Assembly (NCBI GenBank): GCA_964565805.1
Contig: CAZMGH010000005.1
Coordinates: 1-64,000 of the forward strand
Source: Catenibacillus sp964565805
Lineage (GTDB): Bacteria; Bacillota; Clostridia; Lachnospirales; Lachnospiraceae
Length of the DNA: 64,000 nucleotides
Direction: 5' to 3'
Under the pieces are notes generated by a model that ran no database searches, was not told the origin of the DNA, and worked only from the letters and a program-made list of their open reading frames with translations. Positions 43,192 through 50,598 of this stretch are shown here, one piece after another. The position numbers were made by a program, and so were the translations under genes. Within the stretch, counting starts at the first letter, position 1. The number at the start of each line of letters is the position of its first letter.

Positions 43192-44622
43192 ATGAATGAC
43201 ACATACCAGACCCCTTTAGCTGAGCGTTATGCAAGTAAAGAGATGCAGTACATTTTTTCACCGGATAAAAAGTTCAGGACATGGCGCCGCCTGTGGATCG
43301 CCCTGGCAGAGACAGAAAAAGAGCTTGGACTAGATATTACGGATGAGCAGATCGCAGAGCTGAAGGCAGCAAAGGATGACATTAACTATGATGTGGCAAA
43401 GGCCAGGGAAGCTCTGGTGCGCCACGATGTTATGTCTCATGTGTATGCCTACGGACAGCAGTGTCCCAAAGCCAAGGGAATCATCCATCTGGGAGCTACA
43501 AGCTGCTATGTAGGGGATAACACGGATATTATCCTTATGCGGGAAGGCCTTCGCCTGATTCACAAAAAGCTTGTAAATGTTATTGATGAGCTGGCAAAAT
43601 TTGCCCGGAAATATAAGGATATGCCGACACTGGCATTTACCCATTTTCAGCCGGCTCAGCCGACAACTGTAGGAAAGCGGGCATCTTTGTGGCTGAATGA
43701 GCTGGTTATGGATCTGGAAGATGTGGAATATGTGATCCGCAGCTTTAAGCTTTTAGGCTCTAAGGGAACCACCGGCACACAGGCAAGCTTTCTTGAGCTG
43801 TTTGACGGGGACCATGAAAAGTGCCGTGAAGCGGACCGGCGCATTGCCCAGAAGATGGGATTTGAGTCCTGCTATCCGGTATCCGGACAGACCTATTCCA
43901 GAAAGGTAGATTCCCGGGTATTAAATGTTCTGGCAGGTATTGCCCAGAGCGCCCATAAGTTTTCTAACGATATTCGTCTCCTCCAGCATTTAAAGGAGAT
44001 TGAGGAGCCTTTTGAAAAGAATCAGATCGGCTCTTCAGCGATGGCCTATAAGAGAAATCCTATGCGCAGCGAGCGTATCGCGTCTCTGGCAAGATATGTG
44101 ATCGCTGATACGATCAATCCGGCGATCACTGCGGCAACTCAGTGGTTTGAGCGTACACTGGATGATTCTGCAAATAAGCGTATGAGCGTTCCGGAGGCAT
44201 TTCTCGCTGTAGACGGTATCCTGGACCTGTATATGAATGTTGTGGATGGTCTGGTGGTTTATCCTAAGGTGATCCATCAGCACTTAATGAATGAGCTGCC
44301 ATTTATGGCTACGGAAAATATTATGATGGATGCAGTAAAAGTCGGCGGTGACCGTCAGGAGCTTCATGAGCGGATCCGGGAACACTCCATGGCAGCAGGC
44401 CGTGTTGTTAAGGCTGAAGGTAAGCCAAATGACTTGCTGGAGCGTATTGCGGAAGATCCTGCCTTTGGCATGACGATGGAACAGCTTCAGGGAATTATGA
44501 AGCCTGAAAACTTTGTGGGCCGTGCTCCTTGGCAGGTGGAAGAGTTCCTGGCTCAGGTTGTAGCGCCTATTCTTGAAGCAAATAAAGATGTCCTTGGAAT
44601 GAAAGCACAGATCAATGTGTAA
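43192..44622 (+). CDS. purB: Adenylosuccinate lyase
   Basis: A 476-residue enzyme of the fumarase/aspartase superfamily that releases fumarate from SAICAR and from adenylosuccinate in purine synthesis. The superfamily signature SSAMAYKRNPMRSE is near residue 280; the N-terminal catalytic His region GATSCYVGDNTD and TLAFTHFQPAQPTTVGKR are present. ATG 43192 lies behind TGGAGGAA; the ATG at 43177 overlaps that ribosome site and is unlikely. It is longer than the bacterial average of about 430 and resembles the eukaryote-like clostridial group. Confidence 0.94.
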   Translation: MNDTYQTPLAERYASKEMQYIFSPDKKFRTWRRLWIALAETEKELGLDITDEQIAELKAAKDDINYDVAKAREALVRHDVMSHVYAYGQQCPKAKGIIHLGATSCYVGDNTDIILMREGLRLIHKKLVNVIDELAKFARKYKDMPTLAFTHFQPAQPTTVGKRASLWLNELVMDLEDVEYVIRSFKLLGSKGTTGTQASFLELFDGDHEKCREADRRIAQKMGFESCYPVSGQTYSRKVDSRVLNVLAGIAQSAHKFSNDIRLLQHLKEIEEPFEKNQIGSSAMAYKRNPMRSERIASLARYVIADTINPAITAATQWFERTLDDSANKRMSVPEAFLAVDGILDLYMNVVDGLVVYPKVIHQHLMNELPFMATENIMMDAVKVGGDRQELHERIREHSMAAGRVVKAEGKPNDLLERIAEDPAFGMTMEQLQGIMKPENFVGRAPWQVEEFLAQVVAPILEANKDVLGMKAQINV

Positions 44623-44654
44623 ATGACCGGTTCCGGACAGGGACGGTTTTGTGG

Positions 44655-44683
44655 AAAAGGCTGCCTATGACGGCAGCTTTTTT
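44655..44683 (+). terminator. purB terminator
   Basis: AAAAGGCTGCC-TATGAC-GGCAGCTTTTTT. Confidence 0.85.
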
Positions 44684-44707
44684 CACCAGATAAATGGGGG
44701 ATTTGAG

Positions 44708-45205
44708 ATGATTGCACTGAATATTGCGGATGTGAGGGACTTTATGTCAAAAATGCTGGTCCATGGTACTTTTGACAAGTTTTATTTGTGTGAAGCTTCT
44801 GTTGAAACCTTTACTTCTTTTCAGTTTGGGGGCCCGCTCCATAAAGATTATTATTCTATCGAGGAGCAGGAAGCTCTTGGGGATCGGGAGATGCCCCTGT
44901 GGCAGGAGATGAGACCTTTTGCCTATGAGCTGATCCGAGGAAAAAAGCTGCCGATTTCTTTTAAATTTGTATTTGCCCTTTCTAATGAAAATCTTACATG
45001 GCTTCTTGAACATAATCATCTGAATATAAACCTGTCAGATGTAAGCGGCCTGTTTTTAAATATACGCTATGAAAATAAAAAAGTAACCTGTATCACAGGA
45101 ACCTCTTTTAAAACTTTTGTCATGGATAAGACCCTGGAACGCTTATGGGATGCCACAGCGGTTCAGTTTATGAAGCAAAATCAGATCCCGGTGGAGGAAA
45201 TGTAA
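44708..45205 (+). CDS. DUF5721-like protein, unknown function
   Basis: A 165-residue soluble protein that I assign to DUF5721 by its overall look (IALNIADVRDFMSKMLVHGTFDKFYLCEA at the start, FGGPLHKDYY near 40). No catalytic motif is visible. ATG 44708 follows GGGGGATTTGAG. It lies between the purB terminator and the CIRCE element of htpG, whose palindrome plus T-tract may end its transcript. Confidence 0.75.
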   Translation: MIALNIADVRDFMSKMLVHGTFDKFYLCEASVETFTSFQFGGPLHKDYYSIEEQEALGDREMPLWQEMRPFAYELIRGKKLPISFKFVFALSNENLTWLLEHNHLNINLSDVSGLFLNIRYENKKVTCITGTSFKTFVMDKTLERLWDATAVQFMKQNQIPVEEM

Positions 45206-45244
45206 TAAAAAAGACAGAACCCGCATTTGTGAATCACTATATTA

Positions 45245-45271
45245 CTAGCACTCAATTTAATTGAGTGCTAA
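45245..45271 (+). promoter_or_regulatory. CIRCE operator (HrcA binding site) upstream of htpG
   Basis: CTAGCACTC, a 9-nt spacer, GAGTGCTAA. It matches the CIRCE consensus at 17 of 18 arm positions. The spacer is also palindromic, giving an 11-bp arm dyad. A T6 tract follows, so it could also terminate the upstream gene. HrcA is expected to repress htpG through it. Confidence 0.88.
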
Positions 45272-45278
45272 TTTTTTC

Positions 45279-45307
45279 TTGACAATCAGCAAAGAAGGGA
45301 TTACAAT
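45279..45307 (+). promoter_or_regulatory. htpG promoter
   Basis: Consensus TTGACA at 45279-45284, 17 bp, TACAAT at 45302-45307, starting 8 nt after the CIRCE element. Confidence 0.8.
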
Positions 45308-45415
45308 AAGTGTCAGAAACAAATAAAAGATCATTAATGTGTCCGTGAGACGGACAGCCCTTAGGCTAAAGTAAGACAGCTTGGGGACACCATTGATAAT
45401 ATTGGAGTGATGATG

Positions 45416-47410
45416 ATGAACAAGCAGGGTAATTTATCGATTAACAGTGAAAATCTGTTTCCTATTATTAAAAAGTGGCTGTACTCAGATCACGACATTT
45501 TCTTCCGTGAGCTGATTTCTAACGGCTGTGATGCTGTGACAAAGCTTAGAAAGCTTGAAATCATGGGGGAATATCAGTTTGAGGAAAATGAAAAATTTAA
45601 GATCCAGGTCATTGCTAATCCAGATGAGAAAACATTAAAGTTTATTGATAATGGTATTGGTATGACGGACAGCGAGGTTGAGGAATATATTACTCAGATC
45701 GCTTTCTCAGGCGCCGCGGATTTCCTTGAAAAGTATAAGGATAAGACCAATGAAGACCAGATCATCGGCCATTTTGGTCTTGGTTTTTATTCTGCGTTTA
45801 TGGTTGCGGATAAGGTTACTATTGAAACTTTGTCTTGGCAGAAAGATGCAAAACCGGTACACTGGGAGTGCGATGGGGACAGTGAGTATTCCATGAGCGA
45901 AGGCTCCCGTACTGAGCGGGGAACAGTGATTACGCTGTATCTTAACGAGGACAGTCTGGAATTTGCCAATGAATATAAGGCCAGAGAAGTGATTGAAAAA
46001 TACTGCTCCTTTATGCCTGTGGAAATTTATCTTTCCAAGGAAGGTAAAGAGCCGGAATATGAAACCATTGACGAGGACGATGTAAAGCCTGAGGATACAG
46101 TGGTTGAGCATATTGTTGAACCGGCTAAGACCGAGGAGCGGGAAAAAGAAGACGGCACAAAGGAAACTGTGGAGATCACACCGGAACGCAAGCGGGCAAA
46201 AATTATCCGCAGACCGCAGCTGATGAATGATATTCATCCCCTTTGGACAAAGCACCCCAATGACTGTACAGAGGAAGAGTATAAGGAGTTTTACCGGAAG
46301 GTATTTATGGATTACAAAGAGCCATTGTTTTGGATCCATTTAAATATGGATTACCCATTTAACCTGAAAGGTATTTTATACTTCCCGAAAATCAATTATG
46401 AGTATGAGTCCATTGAGGGCAAGATCAAGTTATATAATAACCAGGTATTTATCGCAGATAATATTAAGGAAGTTATTCCAGAGTTCCTTATGTTATTAAA
46501 GGGTGTTATCGACTGCCCGGATCTGCCTTTAAATGTTTCTCGTTCCGCGCTGCAGAATGACGGATTTGTCCGCAAGATTTCGGATTACATTACAAAGAAG
46601 GTGGCTGACCGTCTGTCCGGTATGTTTAAGACTGACCGGGAAAACTATGAGAAATACTGGGATGATATTAATCCGTTTATTAAGTTTGGCTGCATTAAGG
46701 ACCAGAAGTTTAATGAAAAGATGAAGGATTATATTATCTATAAGAATCTGGAAGGCAAGTATATTACTCTGGATGATTATCTGGAAGCTGCTAAGGAAAA
46801 ACATGAAAACCAGGTATTTTATGTAACCGATGAAGAGCAGCAGTCCCAGTACATTAACATGTTTAAGAAGGAAGGCCTGGATGCGGTTATCCTTAAACAT
46901 AATATTGACCAGCCGTTTATCTCCAGCCTGGAGCAGGCTAAGGAAGACGTAAAGTTCAGACGTATTGATACTGATCTGGCAGAAATTTTTAAGGAAGCGC
47001 CTACAGAAGAAGAAACCAAGACGCTGGAAGAGGAAGCTGCTAAGCTGACAGACATTTTCAAAAAGGCCCTCAGCCGTGAAACACTGACGGTAAAGGTAGA
47101 AAAATTAAAGGATGCGGATGTATCCTCTATGATCACCTTGTCTGAGGACAGCCGCCGTATGCAGGATATGATGAAAATGTACGGTATGGGCGATACCTCC
47201 ATGTTTGGCGGCGAAGGCGAGGCTCTTGTACTTAACGCAAATAATGACCTTGTTCAGTACGTTTTAAATAATCCTGATAGGGAAAATACAGACCTGATTT
47301 GCCAGCAGCTTTATGACCTGGCGCTTTTGGCCCATAAACCGCTTTCCGCAGATGCTTTAACAAAATTTGTAGAGCGGAGCAACAAGATCATGAAGCTTTT
47401 AGCAAAATAA
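45416..47410 (+). CDS. htpG: Hsp90 chaperone HtpG
   Basis: A 664-residue Hsp90. The N-terminal ATP pocket shows FFRELISNGCDAVTKL, FIDNGIGMT and IGHFGLGFYSAFMVA. The middle domain has LPLNVSRSALQNDG, with the catalytic arginine region. The linker holds the charged EEREKEDGTKETVE segment. Four starts (GTG 45407, ATG 45410, 45413, 45416) are in frame; TTGGAG is best spaced for 45413-45416. Control by CIRCE groups it with class I heat-shock genes, unlike the Bacillus subtilis arrangement. Confidence 0.96.
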   Translation: MNKQGNLSINSENLFPIIKKWLYSDHDIFFRELISNGCDAVTKLRKLEIMGEYQFEENEKFKIQVIANPDEKTLKFIDNGIGMTDSEVEEYITQIAFSGAADFLEKYKDKTNEDQIIGHFGLGFYSAFMVADKVTIETLSWQKDAKPVHWECDGDSEYSMSEGSRTERGTVITLYLNEDSLEFANEYKAREVIEKYCSFMPVEIYLSKEGKEPEYETIDEDDVKPEDTVVEHIVEPAKTEEREKEDGTKETVEITPERKRAKIIRRPQLMNDIHPLWTKHPNDCTEEEYKEFYRKVFMDYKEPLFWIHLNMDYPFNLKGILYFPKINYEYESIEGKIKLYNNQVFIADNIKEVIPEFLMLLKGVIDCPDLPLNVSRSALQNDGFVRKISDYITKKVADRLSGMFKTDRENYEKYWDDINPFIKFGCIKDQKFNEKMKDYIIYKNLEGKYITLDDYLEAAKEKHENQVFYVTDEEQQSQYINMFKKEGLDAVILKHNIDQPFISSLEQAKEDVKFRRIDTDLAEIFKEAPTEEETKTLEEEAAKLTDIFKKALSRETLTVKVEKLKDADVSSMITLSEDSRRMQDMMKMYGMGDTSMFGGEGEALVLNANNDLVQYVLNNPDRENTDLICQQLYDLALLAHKPLSADALTKFVERSNKIMKLLAK

Positions 47411-47434
47411 AATAGTAATTTTACAATAGTTCAG

Positions 47435-47460
47435 GACGGAGTGTAAAAAACACTCCGTTC
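47435..47460. terminator. Terminator between htpG and the PHP gene
   Basis: ACGGAGTGT-AAAAA-ACACTCCGT with TTCTGTCATTTT after it on the plus strand. It probably serves both convergent genes. Confidence 0.75.
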
Positions 47461-47462
47461 TG

Positions 47463-48341
47463 TCATTTTCTAGCTTTTTCTTTACAATAATTTTTCTGTA
47501 TTTCTAGGATCTGAGCAGGAACAAAAAGATTTCCCCGGCCCCGGCCGATTTTAATATGAGGCTTATTGGCGCCGTGAAAATCAGAGCCGCCGCTTAAAAT
47601 CAGGCCGTGTTTTTGGGCCAGTGTTTTCATGTGTACAGTATCATGGTCATGATTCATAGAATAATAGGCTTCCAGCCCGTCCAGACCTAGACGGGTCAGA
47701 TCTGACACGGCGTCCTCCAGCTGGGCCATGTTCATGCCATAAACAAGAGGATGAGCCAGGATTGCCAGGCCGTTAGCATTGTGGATCAGGTCAATGGCTT
47801 CTTTGGGAGAAAGATATTCTCTGGGGACATAAAATGCCTTGCCCCGGTCTAAATATTTATCAAAGCCTTCCTGAACAGAAGAAATATACCCTTTATGGAG
47901 CATATAGCTGGCGAAATTTGCCCGGGTCAGGACCCCTCCGCCCTGGTCCGCCTGCAGGGCGCCCATGGTAATATCCATGCCTGCGGCCTGCATTTTTTGA
48001 ATCATTTTTTCATTGCGTTGATCCCGGTTATCCTGAAGCTTTTTTAAGGCCAGCGCGAAGCCTTCACTGTGAAGATCCAGATGAAGCCCCACAAGATGAA
48101 GCTCATGATCTTTATAGGAAACAGATAGCTCAATCCCGGGAATAAACTGAAAATCGGCGGTTTTGTCATGGGCCAGGATGTCTTTTGCCGCCAGGGCGGC
48201 CTCTTCCAGCCCGTCCGCTGTATCGTGATCGGTTAATGCCACTGCGCTTAAGCCTGCCTCATAAGCTTCCAGGACAACCTGACCCGGTGTCAGGGTGCCG
48301 TCAGAGGCATTAGAATGTGTATGCAAATCAATTGTCTTCAA
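47463..48341 (-). CDS. PHP domain phosphoesterase
   Basis: A 292-residue protein with the polymerase-and-histidinol-phosphatase fold. Metal ligands are visible in LHTHSNASDGTLTP, ALTDHDTADG, FIPGIELSV, ILAHPLVYG and GGSDFHGAN. It is similar to the TrpH/RnaAM group, which includes 3'-5' phosphoadenosine phosphate or RNA phosphatases. The start is TTG at 48341 behind AAGAAGGAGG, and it overlaps the TGA of an 8-residue mini-ORF (TTGA). Confidence 0.9.
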   Translation of the reverse strand: MKTIDLHTHSNASDGTLTPGQVVLEAYEAGLSAVALTDHDTADGLEEAALAAKDILAHDKTADFQFIPGIELSVSYKDHELHLVGLHLDLHSEGFALALKKLQDNRDQRNEKMIQKMQAAGMDITMGALQADQGGGVLTRANFASYMLHKGYISSVQEGFDKYLDRGKAFYVPREYLSPKEAIDLIHNANGLAILAHPLVYGMNMAQLEDAVSDLTRLGLDGLEAYYSMNHDHDTVHMKTLAQKHGLILSGGSDFHGANKPHIKIGRGRGNLFVPAQILEIQKNYCKEKARK

Positions 48342-48364
48342 AAGCTTACCTCCTTCTTGACCAT
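48338..48364 (-). CDS. Mini-ORF coupled to the PHP gene
   Basis: Eight residues, MVKKEVSF, opening at 48364. Its TGA overlaps the TTG start of the PHP gene and it contains that gene's AGGAGG. It is formed by the dispersed element, as at 37795. Its own ribosome site is not evident. Confidence 0.25.
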   Translation of the reverse strand: MVKKEVSF

Positions 48365-48413
48365 CATTTTAAGGCCATAAGGGTATCCCCGAAGCGGGGT
48401 TTCCTCCTTTTTG
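48346..48413 (-). repeat. Shine-Dalgarno-carrying dispersed element, copy C
   Basis: On the minus strand it reads AAAAAGGAGGAAACCCC, a GC-rich CCCCG-CTT-CGGGG hairpin, GATACCCTTATGGCC, then AAGAAGGAGG before the PHP start. It shares the ATACCCTTATGGCC core with copies A and B. Confidence 0.7.
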
Positions 48414-48569
48414 TAACCCTGGCGTTTGCCGGGAAACTGCTTATACTATAACACATAATTCCTGAAAACGGACATATATTTTATCACAGGGGCAGCATTA
48501 GGCGAGATCAGTTAAATAAAGACAGATAGAGGCCACCTAACTAAAGCCCCTTAAATCCAAAAAAATCCC

Positions 48570-48598
48570 TTTAAAAAACCAAAATCATGTGATATAAT
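48570..48598 (+). promoter_or_regulatory. Promoter upstream of the SCIFF gene
   Basis: TATAAT at 48593-48598 with extended TGA and a weak TTTAAA 17 bp upstream. The leader to the SCIFF start is about 220 nt. Upstream, 48414-48569 shows nothing I can name. Confidence 0.5.
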
Positions 48599-48621
48599 GT
48601 CCACGAAGCAATGAGCCGGGC

Positions 48622-48682
48622 GCTGTATGAAAAAATCAGCCGATGGGAGCTTGCTCACAAGAGGCTGTTTTTTTCATACAGC
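48622..48682 (+). terminator. Leader terminator/attenuator hairpin before scfA
   Basis: GCTGTATGAAAAAA at 48622 pairs with TTTTTTTCATACAGC ending at 48682. Inside it, CAGCC...GGCTG is followed directly by the seven Ts. This is a strong intrinsic terminator within the leader of the SCIFF gene, or the end of a separate short RNA. Confidence 0.7.
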
Positions 48683-48683
48683 A

Positions 48684-48796
48684 TCGGGCGAAGCCCGTGA
48701 CCAGGCGCTGCGCGAAGTCAAGCCCGGCGGAGCAGCAGAGAGCGGAAACGTCGGGCGAAGCCCGTGACCAAGCGCCGCGAGAAGTCAAGCCTGGCG
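48684..48796 (+). repeat. Tandem 46-nt hairpin repeat in the SCIFF leader
   Basis: Copies at 48684-48729 and 48751-48796, period 67, differ at only a few positions. Each starts with the hairpin CGGGC-GAA-GCCCG and continues with a TGAC...GTCA stem. The second copy ends about 20 nt before the scfA ribosome site. Confidence 0.75.
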
Positions 48797-48826
48797 AAAT
48801 CATTATTAATTAAAGGAGGAAACGGT

Positions 48827-48970
48827 ATGAAACGCGTTAAAACATTAACGTCTAAGACTTTAAAAAATACAATGGTTAAAGGTGGCTGCGGTGAGTGCCA
48901 GACATCCTGCCAGTCTGCATGTAAAACTTCATGTACGGTTGGTAACCAGAGCTGCGAAAATAACAAATAA
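48827..48970 (+). CDS. scfA: SCIFF ranthipeptide precursor
   Basis: A 47-residue precursor with a conserved leader (MKRVKTLTSKTLKNTMVKGG) and a core holding six cysteines at 21, 24, 28, 32, 36 and 43, the hallmark six-cysteines-in-forty-five pattern. The neighbouring radical SAM enzyme is expected to make thioether links from cysteines to other core residues. ATG 48827 follows AAAGGAGG with ideal spacing; an upstream in-frame start is not supported. SCIFF is nearly universal in Clostridia, and its final role is unsettled. Confidence 0.95.
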   Translation: MKRVKTLTSKTLKNTMVKGGCGECQTSCQSACKTSCTVGNQSCENNK

Positions 48971-49045
48971 TATTTCCCCTCAAGGGACCTGAAGGTATAC
49001 GGTGTGTTACTGTTTCCCGTAAACAGTAGCGAATAAAAACTTAAG

Positions 49046-49077
49046 TAAGCAGCGGTGTTACAGCCGCTGCTTATTAT
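49046..49077 (+). terminator. Terminator between scfA and scfB
   Basis: TAAGCAGCGG-TGTTACAG-CCGCTGCTTA followed by TTATT. A TACTGTTT/AAACAGTA hairpin lies just upstream (49007-49029), and a GGCGCGGTC/GACCGTGCC hairpin downstream (49082-49124). Partial readthrough would give more peptide than enzyme. Confidence 0.7.
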
Positions 49078-49150
49078 TCGTGGCGCGGTCCGCGCGCAGC
49101 TTCGCTGCTTACTGACCGTGCCATTATAAGAAAAAGTTAGGAGAATTTGT

Positions 49151-50503
49151 GTGATTCATCAGTATAAAAACAACGGCTACAATATTGTTCTGGATGTAAA
49201 CAGCGGCTCTGTCCATGTGGTGGACGATTTAGTCTATGATGTGATCGCTTTATATGAGGAATGTTCCAGAGAAGAACTGATCGCCCGTCTGAGCGGACAG
49301 TATGAGAAAGAGGATATTGAGGAAGGTCTAGGCGAGGTAGAGGAATTAAAAGATCAGGGAATGCTTTTTACCGAAGATGTATACAAAGACTATATCATGG
49401 ATTTTAAAAAGCGTCCCACAGTAGTAAAAGCGCTGTGCCTGCACATTGCTCATGACTGTAACCTGGCTTGCAAATACTGTTTTGCGGAAGAAGGGGAATA
49501 TCATGGCCGCAGAGCCTTTATGAGCTATGAGGTAGGGAAAAAGGCCCTGGATTTCCTTATTGCCAATTCCGGAAATCGTGTGAACCTGGAAGTGGACTTT
49601 TTCGGAGGAGAGCCATTAATGAACTTTGATGTGGTTAAGCAGCTGGTGGCCTATGGCCGGAGCCAGGAAAAGCTTTGCAACAAAAAGTTCCGCTTTACTT
49701 TGACCACCAACGGCGTTCTTTTAAATGACGATGTGATGAAATTTGCCAACAAAGAAATGGCTAACGTAGTATTAAGCGTAGACGGCCGCAAGGAAGTGCA
49801 TGATCACATGCGCCCCTTTAGAAACGGCACAGGAAGCTATGATCTGATCATGCCTAAGTTTGTAAAAATGGCTGAAAGCCGAAATCAGACCAACTATTAT
49901 GTTCGGGGTACCTTTACCCACTATAACACAGACTTTGCAAAAGATGTGCTCAGCCTGGCAGATATGGGATTTAAGCAGATTTCCGTAGAACCGGTAGTAG
50001 CGCCGCCTACAGAGGATTATGCCATTACGCCGGAAGATGTGCCGGCACTGTGTGAACAGTATGATGAACTGGCTAAGGAAATGATCCGCCGTCACAAAGA
50101 AGGACGCGGATTTAATTTCTTCCATTTTATGATTGACCTTACCGGCGGTCCATGCGTGGCTAAGCGTCTTTCCGGATGCGGTTCAGGTACTGAATATTTG
50201 GCAGTGACCCCATGGGGAGATCTGTATCCCTGCCACCAGTTTGTGGGCCAGGACGAATTTCTCATGGGAAATGTGGATGATGGTGTGGTGCGCGCCGACA
50301 TCCGGGATGAATTTAAGCTTTGCAATGTATATGCAAAAGACAAATGCCGTCAGTGCTTTGCCCGCTTTTACTGCAGCGGCGGCTGCGCGGCTAATGCCTA
50401 TAATTTTAATCACAGCATTACGGATGCCTATGACATCGGCTGCGATCTGATGCGCAAAAGAGTTGAGTGCGCAATTATGATCAAAGCTGCATTAAGTTAT
50501 TAA
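49151..50503 (+). CDS. scfB: Radical SAM SCIFF maturase
   Basis: A 450-residue enzyme that installs thioether crosslinks in the SCIFF peptide. An N-terminal peptide-recognition region (1-90) precedes the radical SAM core with CNLACKYC (C103, C107, C110) and the GGEPL motif (FFGGEPLMN). The C-terminal SPASM region has many cysteines for auxiliary 4Fe-4S clusters (SGCGSGTEYLAV...YPCHQF, CRQCFARFYCSGGC). The start is GTG at 49151 behind TTAGGAGA, about 180 nt after scfA. Confidence 0.96.
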   Translation: MIHQYKNNGYNIVLDVNSGSVHVVDDLVYDVIALYEECSREELIARLSGQYEKEDIEEGLGEVEELKDQGMLFTEDVYKDYIMDFKKRPTVVKALCLHIAHDCNLACKYCFAEEGEYHGRRAFMSYEVGKKALDFLIANSGNRVNLEVDFFGGEPLMNFDVVKQLVAYGRSQEKLCNKKFRFTLTTNGVLLNDDVMKFANKEMANVVLSVDGRKEVHDHMRPFRNGTGSYDLIMPKFVKMAESRNQTNYYVRGTFTHYNTDFAKDVLSLADMGFKQISVEPVVAPPTEDYAITPEDVPALCEQYDELAKEMIRRHKEGRGFNFFHFMIDLTGGPCVAKRLSGCGSGTEYLAVTPWGDLYPCHQFVGQDEFLMGNVDDGVVRADIRDEFKLCNVYAKDKCRQCFARFYCSGGCAANAYNFNHSITDAYDIGCDLMRKRVECAIMIKAALSY

Positions 50504-50505
50504 CT

Positions 50506-50531
50506 CACGCCCGGGATCATTCCCGGGCGTG
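50506..50531 (+). terminator. Hairpin after scfB
   Basis: CACGCCCGGGA-TCAT-TCCCGGGCGTG, a perfect 11-bp stem followed by TTGAAATT. There is no long T-tract. Confidence 0.55.
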
Positions 50532-50537
50532 TTGAAA

Positions 50538-50578
50538 TTAAAAGTAACCGTTCAGCCTGGCCTAACGGTTACTTTTAA
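50538..50578 (+). repeat. Perfect 15-bp inverted repeat in the recJ leader
   Basis: TTAAAAGTAACCGTT and its exact reverse complement with an 11-nt loop. It ends about 10 nt before the GGGAGGA ribosome site of recJ. Confidence 0.7.
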
Positions 50579-50598
50579 AGAACGATGGGAGGAATGGA

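Noticed and set aside
48684..48796. Short CRISPR-like array in the SCIFF leader
   Set aside because: Only two units, each internally palindromic with a 21-nt gap, and no cas genes nearby. It is a tandem hairpin repeat.
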